Origin: Solen grandis | Taxonomy: Eukaryota; Mollusca; Bivalvia; Adapedonta; Solenidae | Length of the DNA: 64,000 nt | Direction: 5' to 3' | Assembly: GCA_021229015.1 (NCBI GenBank) | Contig: CM037790.1 | Coordinates: 54,594,361-54,658,360, forward strand | Part shown: in pieces, positions 12,298-24,105 of the stretch | Layout of the letters: the number at the start of each line of letters is the position of its first letter | Numbering within the stretch: the first letter of the stretch is position 1 | The notes under the pieces: generated by a model | Told to the model about the DNA's origin: nothing | The model's database searches: none | The model's input: only the letters and a program-made list of their open reading frames with translations | Position numbers and translations under genes: made by a program

Positions 12298-14140
12298 TTA
12301 TTATTCCTTTCTTCCAAAAGAGGTTGCTATTTCAATAGGTTCCTGACGGTCTAGAATCACGAAAATTTAAAACCTCATACCTGACGCGATGAAATTTTAG
12401 AATCTATGATTTTTATTTTCCGATGACGTCACATGACGTCAAATTTGACATTTGTTACCAAAGTTTGTTCGCGCTCTACAGCCTTCATTTCTTGGCGGAT
12501 TTTCTAGATATTTTCACAAAATGTGTCTATTACGTTCTAGATGTGCATGATTATATAGATTTTCCCAGATTCGAAAAGACCAAGGTTCTGTGGTTAAACC
12601 AAGTTTCGAACTTTAGACCTTAAAATGTTTTTAAGTATTTTTTAGCTCCTATGTAAGCTAGAAATCTCAAATTGACACCACATATGCGCATTGATGTCTT
12701 CTTCATATTCTGTGACATTTGTCGTCATATGACATCATTTGACGTCATAATGTTAATAACAATTCTGAAACAAATACAAACGGTTTTTCAGCCCTGTACT
12801 CTAAATTTCTTGAACGATTGGATTCAAATTTTCTCTCAATCTGTAGTATAGCATATCATTTTCAAATATCATTTCCGTTTTCGGAAAATATCAAAGGTCA
12901 AGGTCATATATCAATTATCGTTTTTTCTTTTGACCTGTAATATCTCAAAAAAAACAACATTCTTTCGAGACAATATGCGTATTTTTATTAGTGCTTTCGA
13001 AGCTCTTTCTGATGAGAAAATATTTTTGAAGATCGGGCTTGAAATGGCACAGTAATGGCGGAACAGCGAAAACGGCGCTATACGTAGTGTAGAAAACTGC
13101 ATGTATCTCAAAACATATTGATTTTTGTAAATATCATTATGAACAGGATTTATTACCCAATAAATTTCCTTTCGAACGATATGCAGCTTTTAAAGATCCA
13201 AAGAATAGTTATTAAAATATCGTTCATGAAGTAAATGTCATGAACATATTTTGGCATATTTTTGCATTTTTTCCGAGGTTTAAGCGTCCATAGTTCAAAA
13301 GCAGTTAAACATAGGTCCATACATAAAGCATGTGAAATGTTGGGAATTTAATGACCTTTCTAACGGTACCCTACTTGTCTTATTTGGTCATGATATAAGA
13401 AAGTTACATGAGAAATAAGAACTCATGATAAAAATCATAAAAGTGTAAATACGCAATTCAAACGCAATCAATAAACTATTCATTCTTATTATTTAAACAT
13501 ATTAAGCGTTATATGGTATGGATACCGAAGTAATAGCCTTTGTAAATCAATAATGTAACTATGCTTTAATATTTTCAGCCAAATTAAACAGGTTTTAAAA
13601 ATTTAAAATGTGTTTCAAGTAATTCAGATACCACTGGAATATCAAATAGCTATATGTATATAAAGTAGAATATGAAGTTCTATTGAAAAATCTACTGGGC
13701 GTCACTGTAAGCAAGCAGTAAAGGTATAACGTTTACCTGTGCTCATGTGAGGCGGCGGCCTACTATAATTTGTTCGGGTTATCTCTATATATATTTTCTT
13801 TGTAAAGGAAATGTCTAGTGTATAAATTCATACTTCATTTTAGTGTCCTTTATTCATTAAAATACCTCGTTGTTCAGCATGTACTTTAAGTGTAATGTTA
13901 CGTTCTTTTAAATGAACAAAAAGGAAAATTGTTTCATATTAAAGAAAGGATACATGTGAAATGAACTAAGTTAGGTAGAACACATATATTCTCAATATGG
14001 AAATGCAGGTATTATACCACAGAGAAACTTAAATTTGGGATGACGAAATTGTTTATGAATAAATTCTTTTCAGCTGATCAGGCTTAGACTGAGGTGCAGC
14101 GCAGAAAGCCCTTATCGTTTGTGGGACAAACGAAGTCTAG
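12298..14140 (+). mobile_element. Helentron-like element remainder with single monomer and degenerate tail
   Basis: It begins TTATTATTCCTTTCTTCC after CTAG. One CRE monomer (about 12,420-12,760) is followed by a non-CRE tail with AAAGGTCAAGGTCA at about 12,890 and imperfect repeats (TATCTCAAAA, GACCTTTCTAACGGTACC). It ends at GCAGAAAGCCCT (14,101), hairpin TCGTTTGT/ACAAACGA (14,115-14,133) and CTAG 14,137-14,140. The build matches the 2416-4551 element. It is duplicated at 24,106-25,836, where about 135 bp corresponding to about 13,211-13,346 are missing. Confidence 0.68.
14101..14140 (+). repeat. 3' terminus: subTIR, hairpin, CTAG
   Basis: GCAGAAAGCCCT, stem TCGTTTGT/ACAAACGA with loop GGG (14,115-14,133), AGTCTAG. 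Confidence 0.7.
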
Positions 14141-16275
14141 TTATTATTATTATTATTCTTTTCTTCAAAAATAGGTTGCTATTTCAATAGGTTCCTGACG
14201 GTCTAGAATCAGGAAAATTTAAAACCTCATACCTGACGCGATGAAATTTTAGAATCTATGCTTTTTATTTTCCGATGACGTCACATGACGTCAAATTTGA
14301 CATTTGTTACAAAAGTTTGTTCGCGCTCTACAGCCTTCATTTTTGGCGGATTTTCTAGATATTTTCACAAAATGTGTCTATTACGTTTTAGATTCGCATG
14401 ATTATATAGGTTTACCCAGATTCGAAATGACCAAGGTTCTGTGGTTAAACCAAATTTCGAACTTTAGACCTTAAAATGTTTTTAAGTATTTTGTAGCTTT
14501 TATGTAAGCTAGAAATCTCAAATTGACACCACATGTGCTCATTGATGTCTTCTTCATATTCTGTGACATTTGACGTCATATGACGTCATTTGACGTCATA
14601 ATGTTAATAACAATTCTGAAACAAATACAAACGGTTTTTCAGCCCTGTACTCTAAATTTCTTGAACGATTGACCTCAAATTTTCTCTGAATCTGCACCAT
14701 AGCATCTCATTGTCGAATATCATTTCCGTTTCCGGAAAATCTCAAAGGTCAAGGTAATATATCAATTATCGTTTTTTTCTTTTGACCTGTAATATCTCAT
14801 TTATGGCATATTTTTCAAACCATGAGTTTTCGGATACAATGAATTTCATATTCATATAACGTCATATAACGTCAGATTCGACGTCATGTGAAAAAGTTTG
14901 TACGCGGTCTACAGCCATTATTTCTTGACCGATTTTCATCAAAATTTCACAGAATGTGTATGTTATGCTCTCGTTGTGCCTTTCGGTGTCCGTGTTTCCA
15001 AATTTGAAAGGGCAAAGGTTTTATGGCGAATCCAAGATTCGAACTAATGACGTCAAATTTCAAATGCGTATAAAATCGCTTCTAGAAGAGCTAGAAAGCT
15101 GATATTTTGACAGAATATAAGTCTCTATGTTTTCTTTATATTCGCAGCAGATGAATGTCGTATGACGTCACATGACGTCATGAGTTGAAAAGTAATTTCT
15201 AAATTTTATTAGTCTCTAGGTGTTCTTTAAATTCTGAAAAGATTAAAGCCATATGACGTCACATGACGTCATAATGCTAATAAAACTTTCGTTTTAAAAC
15301 TTAACGGTTTTTAGGCCCTGTTGGCCTTATTTTTTGTATGATTTGCTTGAAATTTTGTGGTATTAGATTTTATGGAGCCATGTCACTTTCGTTTCCGGAA
15401 AATCCTAAAGGTCAAGGTCATATATCAATTATCGACTTTTTCTTCGGCCTTAAATATCTCAAAAACGGTAAATATTCTATCGAGACACTATGCGTATAAT
15501 TTGTAGTGTTTAGAAAGACCTTTCAGATGATATTAAGTTTTTGATGATCGGGGTTGAATCGGTTGAGTTATGGCGGAAAAACGAAAATTTGGTAACCCTC
15601 AGTGTGTTTAACAGTTTATATCTCGAAAGCCTTTGATTTTTGAAAATATGATGATGAATATTATTTGTAGAGCAATGTTTGGCCGTTCTTTTGATGACAA
15701 AGGTTTAATGATTGACCTAAGATTTATAGAGTAATGGGGAAAAAAACGAAATTCGTGCATATAGCTTTGCTGATTTTTTTAAGGTTTAAGAGCTTGTATC
15801 TCAAAAAGTATTAAAAATGTTCCTGTACATAAAGCGTGTGAAATGTAGAGAATTTTCAGACAATTATTTTGGTACCTAAAGTTTTGAAATTGGTCAAAGG
15901 ATAAGTAAGTTACATCAAAAATAAGAATTTAAACATGTAGAATTTCAGCGATTTTGCCGTTATGTAAGAGTTTCACGGCTTATATCTTAATACTCATTGA
16001 AATAAGTCAACACATTAAGCAAGTGAGATGTAGAGAATTTTAAGACGATTATTTTGGCACCTAGAGTTTTGAAATTGATAAAAAAATAAGGAAGTTACAT
16101 AAAAAAATACGAATTTAAATCCAATTGTAAGAATTTTCAGAAAATATCCTACTTTCGCTTTCACCTTAATTGAAGCATTTTCGGAAAATGTAAGTTTACA
16201 AATATGTTTTAGTCATATAAATTGCAAAAAAAATACTTTTTACTTATATCATATTGATATTACTAGCTAAACAAG

Positions 16276-16577
16276 CGTACCGTTCCCGGTGGCCGAGTGG
16301 TTAGAGCATCCGCCTCGGGAGCGGGAAGTCGTGGGTTTGATACCAAAGTCGTAAAAAATGGTACTGTTATAGCTCCCTTGCTGGGCGCTCAGGGTAGTTG
16401 CAAGACTGGTTGGCTCTGTATCAGGATAATGTGACTGGGAGTGGTATCATGCCACATGTCTACGGCGTGATACCTGCAGTGTGGCAGCACTATAACTGCA
16501 TTAAGTAGACATCGTCTCCAAATGACTGAAATACTGTCGGTGGGACGTTAAACCCAACAAACAAACAAACAAACAAA
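16276..16577 (+). mobile_element. tRNA-derived SINE
   Basis: The tRNA-like head carries an A box (TGGCCGAGTGG at about 16,290) and a B-box-like GGGTTTGATACC about 45 bases later, then a body of about 200 bp (GGGAGCTATAAC-type region, CACACTGCAG region). The 3' end has GGGACGTTAAACCC and an (AACA)n tail. It is flanked by a CTAAACAAG direct repeat (16,267-16,275 and 16,578-16,586), a target-site duplication. Same family as the minus-strand copy at 33,806. Head, body and tail order match known molluscan tRNA SINEs; I cannot name the superfamily with certainty. Confidence 0.88.
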
Positions 16578-16586
16578 CTAAACAAG

Positions 16587-17060
16587 TGTTGACAATGATT
16601 TAATGTTTTGTCAAATCATTTTATTTACGTTACTTATACATATCAGTTGCAGCATTGCGTTACCCATAATCCTTTGAGCGTTTTGACACATGTCATTTAG
16701 ACCGTTGTTGAAACATTGCAATTTCCCGACTTTATTGTTGCCTCAATCGATGAATGTTGTACAATCTATATTCTAAATTTATGATAAAAAAAAACCTATG
16801 TGAAAATATATGTTATAGTACAATGTAATTTAATTACCAGCTTGAGATACAATGAGCGTGTATAAGTGTAGACGTTTGAAACAAAATGATCAACACATAT
16901 CATCCGTTCAAGACGCTGCAAGCTAATTTGTCCGTTAGCTAACAGCGCAAAATGAAGTAACTTTGTGTAATACAGTCGTCTCGATCGTATGAACATGCGT
17001 TATTGGAATTTAACTCACGAGGCTACACGCGTCGACGATTCTATTGCATGGTAGCATTTA
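16587..17060. other. No recognisable feature
   Basis: AT-rich sequence between the SINE target duplication and the inverted repeat. No CRE monomers and no convincing coding frame. It may belong to the insertion that brought the inverted repeat. Confidence 0.4.
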
Positions 17061-17555
17061 CACGGTGCATAACCATATCGGCAGGCTCTCTGCGTTCGCA
17101 CCGGTCATTCTCTGCCATAAAAAACTAGCAAACGCTGGACGGAAGGAAAAGAAACAGACCAATGGTCACTTTTCAAAGGTGAGTTGCTCAATATTAAGTA
17201 TTGCACGGAATATTAGAGTATCTTAGCTATGTATATGCGTGTAAACTTTTCAATTATCAGCGACTGCGACCTGAAACTCGGCCGAACAGTTTAGTGATGT
17301 ACCAACATAAACACAACCTCTGCACTTTCTACAGGCTTCAGCAGGTTCTTGGTTTGATTATGTCTATGATATGACCATCGAATGTATTCTTTTAAGTAAA
17401 TTCTTCAAGAAGATACCGACAAATTGGCCGATTTTAATGTAAATTTCCTGAAAACCCCATACTTTCGGTTTGGTCGTTGCACGGGAGGTCTATCTGCACA
17501 TCACTTTTTGAAGCACAGGCAGACTCTCTGCAATTACCACAGGCAGGCTCTCTGC
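17061..17555 (+). repeat. Large inverted repeat, left arm
   Basis: About 0.5 kb, pairing with 18,090-18,610 on the opposite strand (CACGGTGCATAACCATATCG here, its complement at 18,591-18,610). It holds several copies of a short GCAGGCTCTCTGC motif. The arms differ by small indels and substitutions. No coding frame spans it. Confidence 0.85.
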
Positions 17556-18089
17556 ATTTTGCCAGCGATTGTTTTTTTTAAAGCATGCTGCCTGCGTACT
17601 TTGTGTTTTATTGTTGTGAAATAACAGTTTCATGCTTCTTGACCTCCCAGTGTTTTTTTTTCACTGTTGGGGGGGGGGGGGGGGGGGGGGGGGGAGGCCG
17701 GAGTGAGCTTAAAGGGGGATTTTTCTGCTATGTCATATATACTTGTAACAGATTTGTAGGGGTTTTTTTATGAAACCTCTTATTTAATGATGTTTTATTG
17801 CATAAAATATAAAATGACCAATGATACAACATGCAATAGTGGCGATTCAAATTATGAGAATTTTTGTTATAAACAATACCCTAGTGGAAATTTATCTTAT
17901 ATATTTTATATCAACAAAATAGTAAATAAAAAAAAGGTAAGTAACACATATATACTTGTAACAGATTTGTATCTGACTACGAAACAATACAAATAACATG
18001 CAAAGTACGAAATTAAAAAACACAAATTAGGGCTAAGGACCCATGAAATTATTCATTTTCCGTAAACAATAAGATAAACCATAGCTTGC
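17556..18089. other. Spacer between inverted-repeat arms
   Basis: About 530 bp with an uninterrupted run of 26 G at 17,669-17,694 preceded by a T run, then AT-rich sequence. GTAAC-ACATATATACTTGTAAC-like text occurs twice (near 17,738 and 17,945). No gene recognised. Confidence 0.6.
17669..17694 (+). repeat. G26 homopolymer
   Basis: Twenty-six consecutive G. It could form a G-quadruplex; the length is also prone to sequencing error. Confidence 0.8.
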
Positions 18090-18610
18090 AAATAGCCTGC
18101 TTGTGGTAAATGCAGAGAGTCTGCCGGTGCTTCAAAAAGTCATGTGCAGAGAGATATCCCGTGCAACGACAAAACCGAAAGTAGGGGGGTTTCAAGAAAT
18201 TTACATTAAAATCGGCCAATTTACCGATATCTTCTTGAAGAATATACTTAAAAGAATACATTCGATGGTCATATTATAGACATAATCAAAGCAATAACCT
18301 GCTGAAGCCTGTAGAAAGTGCCGAAGTTGTGTTTATGTTGGTACATCACTAAACTGTTCGGCCGAGTTTCAGGTCGCAGTCGCTGATAATTGAAAAGTTT
18401 ACACGCACATACATAGCTAAGATACTCAAATATTCCGTGCAATACTTACTATTGAGCAACTCACCTTTGAAAAGTGACCATTGGTCTGTTTCTTTCCCTT
18501 CCGTCCAGCGTTTGCTAGTGTTTATGGCAGAGAATGACCGGTGCGAACGCAGAGAGCCTGCCGATATAGCGATTTTCGCAGAGAGCCTGCCGATATGGTT
18601 ATGCACCGTG
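18090..18610 (-). repeat. Large inverted repeat, right arm
   Basis: Reverse-complement copy of 17,061-17,555. It carries an extra internal repeat of the GCAGAGAGCCTGCCGATAT motif near 18,550-18,600. A third partial copy in this orientation lies at about 28,662-28,800. Confidence 0.85.
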
Positions 18611-18964
18611 ATTTACTATTTTATTCCCGCGACTGTACACGAAAATAAAAAAAAAAATGAATTTTGATATGCAGAATTAAGAGGTTTAAGTTTAATTGCT
18701 TATATTTTGAATACCTATAATACTAGACCGAAATATGCTACAATGGAATTTTCGGGATTTTCAGGCCATTTAGTTTGGTACCTAGAATACTAAAATTGGT
18801 CAAGTTATAAGAAAGCGATATCAAAACAAAGATTTATTTATTTTTGCCATATGGCTTATTTCACAAAGTTCATGCATGAGAAGTCCATACGAAAAAAAAG
18901 TAAAAGGTAGGGAATTTAATATATATTCTTTCTTCGGTATTAATCTTTATATTATTCAATGTTA

Positions 18965-19004
18965 GCAGAAAGTCCTATCATTCGTATCAACGAATGAAAT
19001 CTAG
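18965..19004 (+). repeat. 3' terminus: subTIR, hairpin, CTAG
   Basis: CATTCGT/ACGAATG stem (18,979-18,996), AAAT, CTAG. Three bases (TTA) separate it from the next 5' terminus. Confidence 0.7.
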
Positions 19005-19007
19005 TTA

Positions 19008-19061
19008 TTAGAGCTTTCTGCCTCAAGCAGAAAGTCCTATTGGGTTTGTTCTGTTTTTTTA
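19008..19061 (+). repeat. Helentron-like 5' terminus (outer of three)
   Basis: TTAGAGCTTTCTGC, loop CTCAA, GCAGAAAGTCC, TTGGGTTTGTTCTG and a T run. It is cut by the next 5' terminus at 19,062. Confidence 0.65.
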
Positions 19062-19116
19062 TTAGGGCTTTCGGAAAATTGGGTTTTAAGTCATATTGGG
19101 TTTGTACTGTTTTTTA
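19062..19116 (+). repeat. Helentron-like 5' terminus (middle, hairpin decayed)
   Basis: TTAGGGCTTTCGG followed by ATATTGGGTTTGTACTG and a T run. The GCAGAAAG return arm is lost, so the hairpin is broken. Confidence 0.55.
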
Positions 19117-19165
19117 TTAGGACTTTCTGCCCTTTCGGCAGAAAGTCCTATTGGGTTTGTTATGT
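19117..19165 (+). repeat. Helentron-like 5' terminus (inner, perfect hairpin)
   Basis: TTAGGACTTTCTGCC, loop CTTTC, then the exact complement, TTGGGTTTGTTATG, a T run and ATTATTCTTATTC. Confidence 0.68.
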
Positions 19166-21649
19166 TTTTTATTATTCTTATTCTTCTTATTCTTTTTTTC
19201 TTCCTCTTGTATTTGTATTAATTTTGATGTGTTGCCAATTGCCCAGAACAATGAAAATTTTATGGTAAATATTTCAAACCATGTGCTTTCGAATGCAATG
19301 AATTTCACATTCATATGACGTCATATAACGTCAGATTTGACGTCAGGTGAAAAAGTTTGTACGCGGTCTACAGCCTAATTTCTGGGTCGATTTACATCAA
19401 AATTTCACAGAATATGTATGTCAGGCTCTAGTTGTGCCTTCCGGTGTCCGTTTTTCAAAATTCGAAAAGGTAATGGTTTTATGGCGAATCCAAGATTCGA
19501 ACCATTGACGTCAAATTTCAAATGCGTATAAAATCGCTTACAGATGAGCTAGAAAGTTGATATTTGAATAGGATATAAGTCTCTAAGATTTATTTACATT
19601 CTCAGAAGATAAACGTCAAATGACGTCATATGACGTCATGAGGTGAAAATTAAATTCTAATATTTACGTGTTAATTTTTATATGTTGAAAACGTACGAGC
19701 ACCTTGAAAATTTAATAGCATATGCTTCATATAGAACTTTTTGCATTCCAGTCATTTTCATTTGTCTATGACGTTTTTTGACGTCAATCTTGACGTCGTC
19801 TTAAAATATTTGTACGCGGTCTACAGCCATTATTTCTGGGCCGATTTTCATCAAAATTTCACAGAATATGTATTTCAGGCTCTAGTTGTGCTTTCTGGTG
19901 TCCTTTTTTTAAAATTCAAAAAGGTTATGGTTTTATGGCGAATCCAAGATTCGAACCATTGACGTCAAATTTCAAATGCGTATAAAATTGCTTACAGATG
20001 ATCTAGAAAGATGAAATTTGGACAGGATATAAGTCTCTAGGATTTATTTACATTCTCAGAAGATAAATGTCAAATGACGTCATATGACGTCATGGGGTGA
20101 AAAGTAATTTCTAATTATTACGTGTTAATTGTTATATGTTGAAAATCATACGAGCACCATGAAAATTCAATAGCATATGTTTCAGATAGAACATTTTGCT
20201 TTTTTATAATGTTCATTTGACTATGACGTGTTTTGACGTCAAACTTGACGTCGTCTTAAAATATTTGTACGCGGTCTACAGCCATTATTTCTGGACCGAT
20301 TTTCACTAAAATTTCACAGAATGTGTATTTTAGGCTTTAGTTGTGCATCCTGGTGTCCGTTTTTGAAAATTCGAAAAGGCAATGGTTTTATGGCGAATCC
20401 AAGATTCGAACCATTGACGTCAAATTTCAAATGCGTATAAAATCGCTTACAGATTAGTTAGAAAGATAATATTTGGACAGGATATAAGTCTCTAGGATTC
20501 CTTTATATTCTCAGAAGATAAATGTCGTATGACGTCATATGACGTCATGAGGTGAAAAGAAATTTCTAAATTTTACGTGTTAATTTTTATATGTTGAAAA
20601 CGTCCGAGCACCTTGAAAATTGAAGAGCATATGCTTCAGATAAATCATTTTGCATTCCAATCATTTTCATTTGTCTATGACGTGTTTTGACGTCAATCTT
20701 GACGTCGTCTTAAAATATTTGTACGCGGTCTACAGCCGTCATTTCTGGGTCGATTTTCACTAAAATTTCACAGAATATGTATGTTAGGCTTTAGTTGTGC
20801 ATCCCGGTGTCCGTTTTACAAAATTCGAAAAGGCAATGGTTTTATGGGGATCCAAGATTGGAACCATTGACGTCAAATTTCAAATACGTAAACAATCGCT
20901 TCCAGATGTGTTAGAAATCTGATATTTGGACAGTATATAAGTCTCCAAGTCTGCTTTATATTCTATGAAGATGAATGTCATTTGACGTCAGATGACGTCA
21001 TAACGTCAAAAAGAATTTCTGATATATACGTGTTAATTCAAATATGTTGTTAACTTCCCAGGACCATGGAAATTTAATAGTTTATACATCAATCCATGAG
21101 CTTTAGAATGCAATGTATTCCATAATAATGTAACGTTATATCACGTAAGATTTCATATCAGGGCAAAAAGGTTTTACGCGGTGTATAGCCATTATATTTG
21201 GACCGATTTTCATCAACAATGTATATGTAACGCACTTGTATTCCTTGTCCGGTTTTACAAATTCGAAAAGGAAATGGTTCTATGGCGAATCCAAGTTTCG
21301 AACCATTGACGTCAAATTTCAAATACGTATAAAATCGCTTCCAGATGATTTAGAAAGTGGATATTTGGACTGAATATTAGTCTTTTAGGCTTATTTCTAT
21401 TATGTGAGGATTAACGTCATTTGACGTCATAAGGTCAAAAAGAATATTTGATATCATATGCAATAATATTCATATTCATGTGACATCAGAATAGACGTCA
21501 GATCAAAATGTTTGTAAGCGCTCTGCAGAAATTATGAATTGATGAATTCGTCTAAAATTAAAGAATGTATAGGTTACACTCTAGAAACCTAATATTTTCT
21601 GCGTATTCCATATCAATAATTTTCAGTTTGATTGAGATTTAAACGGTTT

Positions 21650-21688
21650 GCAGAAAGTCCTATCGTTTGCCGTGCAAACGAAATCTAG
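21650..21688 (+). repeat. 3' terminus: subTIR, hairpin, CTAG
   Basis: Stem TCGTTTGC/GCAAACGA with loop CGT (21,663-21,681). This closing G-C pair replaces the T-A pair seen at 14,115. Confidence 0.7.
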
Positions 21689-24065
21689 TTATTCTTCTTC
21701 TTATTCTTTTTTTTCTTCCTCTTATATTTGTGTTAATTTCGATGTGTTGCCATTGACTCAGAACAATGAAAATTTTATGGCATATATATCAAACCATGAG
21801 CTTTCGGATGCCATGAAATTTATATTCATACGACGTCATATAACGTCAGATTTGACGTCAGGTGAAAAAGTTTGTACGCGGTCTACAGCCATTATTTCTG
21901 GACCGATTTTCATCAAAATTTCATAGAATGTGTATGTTAGGCTCTAGTTGTGCATCCCTGTGTCCGTTTTTCAAAATTCGAAAAGTCCATGGTTCTATAG
22001 CGAATCCAAGATTCGAACCAATGTCGTAATTTTTTAAATGCTTGTAAAATCTGTCCTATTTCAGATAGAAAGTTGATATTTAGTCAGTATATAAAGTCAT
22101 ATACGTCACGTGACGTCATTATATGATAATGTATTTCTAATATTAACAAGAATATTTCTATATGTTGAAATTGTCGAAGGGCAATGAAAATTTAATGACA
22201 CATGCTTCAAAGGCTGAAATTTTTATTTCTATGATTTTCATATGCCTATGACGTCATATGACGTCACACTTGAAATATGCAACAAAATTTGTACGCGGTC
22301 TACAGCCATTGTTTATGAACCGATTTTCATCAAATTTTCACAGAATGTGTATATTAAGTTCTATTTGTGCATCTCGGTGTCCGTTTTTCAAAATTCGAAA
22401 AGTCCATGGTTCTATAACGAATTCAAGATTCGAACCAAGGTCGTAAATTTTTAAATGCTTATAAAAAGTGATATTTGGTCAGTATATAGGTCTCTGGGAG
22501 TCTTAAACATTTTGTGAAAATAAACGTCACATGACGTCACTTGACGTCATTATATGATAATGTATTTCTAATATTAATAAGAGTATTTCTATATGTTGAA
22601 ATTGTCGAAGGGCAATGAAAATTTAATGAAAAATGATTCAGACGCTGAAATTTCGATTTCAATGATTTTCAGAAGCCTATGACGTCAAATGACGTCACAT
22701 TTGAAATTGACTACGAAAGTTTGTACACGGTCCAGAGCCATTATTAATGGGCCAATTTTTATCAAATTTTCACAGAATGTGTAAATTACGTTCTTATTGT
22801 TTATAGCGGTGTCTGTTTTTCAAAATTCGAAAAGTCCAAGCATCTATGGCGGACCCAAGATTCGAACCATGGACGTCAATTTTTAAATGCTTATAAAAAC
22901 TGTCCTATTTCAGATAGAAAGTTTAAATTTTGTCAGTTAGTAGGTCTCTGGGTGTCTAACAATTATGTGAAAATAAACGTCATATGACGTCACGTGACGT
23001 CATTTTTTTATTATTATCATTCTTTTCTTCTTCCTAACTAAACGCTTATTTTAATATGTTGCAATAGTCCTAGGACCATGAAATTTTTATGGGTTATTAG
23101 TCACGTGAGGAAATTTTGTTTTCAATGATTGTCAGCAGCCTATGACGTCACATGACGTCACAGCTAAAAATAGTGTAAAATGGTGTTTGCGCTCTACAGC
23201 CGTCATTTACAGTCGGATTTTCTTCAAATTTTCACAAATGGTACATAATGAAACTAAGGTGTGCATATCCTGTCAGCTAACCGAAATTCCGAAAGACCGA
23301 AGTTCTGTGGCTGAAATAAGATTCGAACATAGGACCGAAAATTTCATTTTAGGATTTAAGAGCTTCAGGATTAGATAGAAAGTTGAAACTTACACAGTTT
23401 GCAGTTCTGCAGAATTTCTACAAATAGTTTGATTTCTGACGTCATATGACGTCATGTGACGTCATAAGCATACTTCTTAATTTTTATTTTAGGGCAATGA
23501 TTTCGACATGATGCCAGTTGTTCAGAATAATGAAAATTTCAGAGTTATGACAGTAAAGTATGCGCTTTTGAACATAAGCATCTTCAGCACCCTATGACGT
23601 CACATGACGTCAGAGCTAAAAATAGTGAAAAATGGTGTTCGCGCTCTACAGCCGCCATTTATGATCAGATTTTCTTCAAATTTTTACAGATGGTACATCT
23701 TGAAACTAAGGTGTGAATATTTTGTCAGCTAACCTTAATTCCGAAAAACCGAAGTATTGTGGCTGAAATAAGATTCGAACATAGGACCAAAAATATCATT
23801 TTAGGGTTAAAGAACTTCGGGATGAGATAGAAAGTTGAAACTTACACAGTTTGCAGTTCTGCATAATTTCTACATATATTTTGAGTCGTGACGCCATAGG
23901 ACGTCATAAGCATACTACTACTACTGCTACTTTTTTTTTCTTCGTAACTAAACGCTTATTTTTCACGGAATATAATGTCAATTGTTCGTCATGAACATGA
24001 AATACTACCAGAGGTGAGTCATTACATGAAACTTCTATCTCCTGCTTTTTGCATTAACACAGGTT

Positions 24066-24105
24066 GCAGAAAGTCCTATCATTCGTTTTGACGAATGACA
24101 TCTAG
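24066..24105 (+). repeat. 3' terminus: subTIR, hairpin, CTAG
   Basis: TCATTCGT/ACGAATGA (24,079-24,098), CTAG 24,102-24,105. Part of the duplicated segment, so it equals the copy at 12,258. Confidence 0.7.

Larger units (their letters stand above)
11805..15156. repeat. Direct segmental duplication, copy 1
   Basis: Nearly identical to 23,614-26,855, about 11.8 kb downstream, across the same CTAG junctions (12,297 with 24,105; 14,140 with 25,836). Copy 1 has about 135 bp (about 13,211-13,346) that copy 2 lacks. To the left (9836-11,800 versus 21,689-23,610) similarity continues but is visibly lower. Confidence 0.75.
14141..19004 (+). mobile_element. Helentron-like element remainder, interrupted by a SINE and an inverted-repeat insertion
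   Basis: It opens with TTATTATTATTATTATTC after CTAG. CRE monomers run to about 15,290, then the degenerate tail (AAAGGTCAAGGTCA at about 15,400, TATCTCAAAAACGG, AAAGACCTTTCAGATG) continues to about 16,260. A SINE (16,276-16,577) and a large inverted repeat (17,061-18,610) interrupt it. Tail sequence resumes at about 18,660 and leads to GCAGAAAGTCCT at 18,965, hairpin 18,979-18,996 and CTAG 19,001-19,004. That it is one interrupted element is inferred from the tail resuming after the insertions. Confidence 0.6.
19117..21688 (+). mobile_element. Innermost Helentron-like element of the triple nest (subtype C monomers)
   Basis: The 5' hairpin at 19,120-19,150 has a perfect 13-bp stem (AGGACTTTCTGCC with its complement, loop CTTTC). 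Subtype C monomers of about 455 bp start near 19,770, 20,225 and 20,680 (GACGTCAATCTTGACGTCG then TACGCGGTCTACAGCC), with a more decayed one after 21,000. It ends with GCAGAAAGTCCT at 21,650, hairpin TCGTTTGC/GCAAACGA at 21,663-21,681 and CTAG 21,685-21,688. Its intact 5' hairpin, against the decayed middle one, fits the most recent insertion. Confidence 0.66.

Noticed and set aside
17585..17773. ORF with a glycine run
   Set aside because: Translation of the G26 homopolymer.
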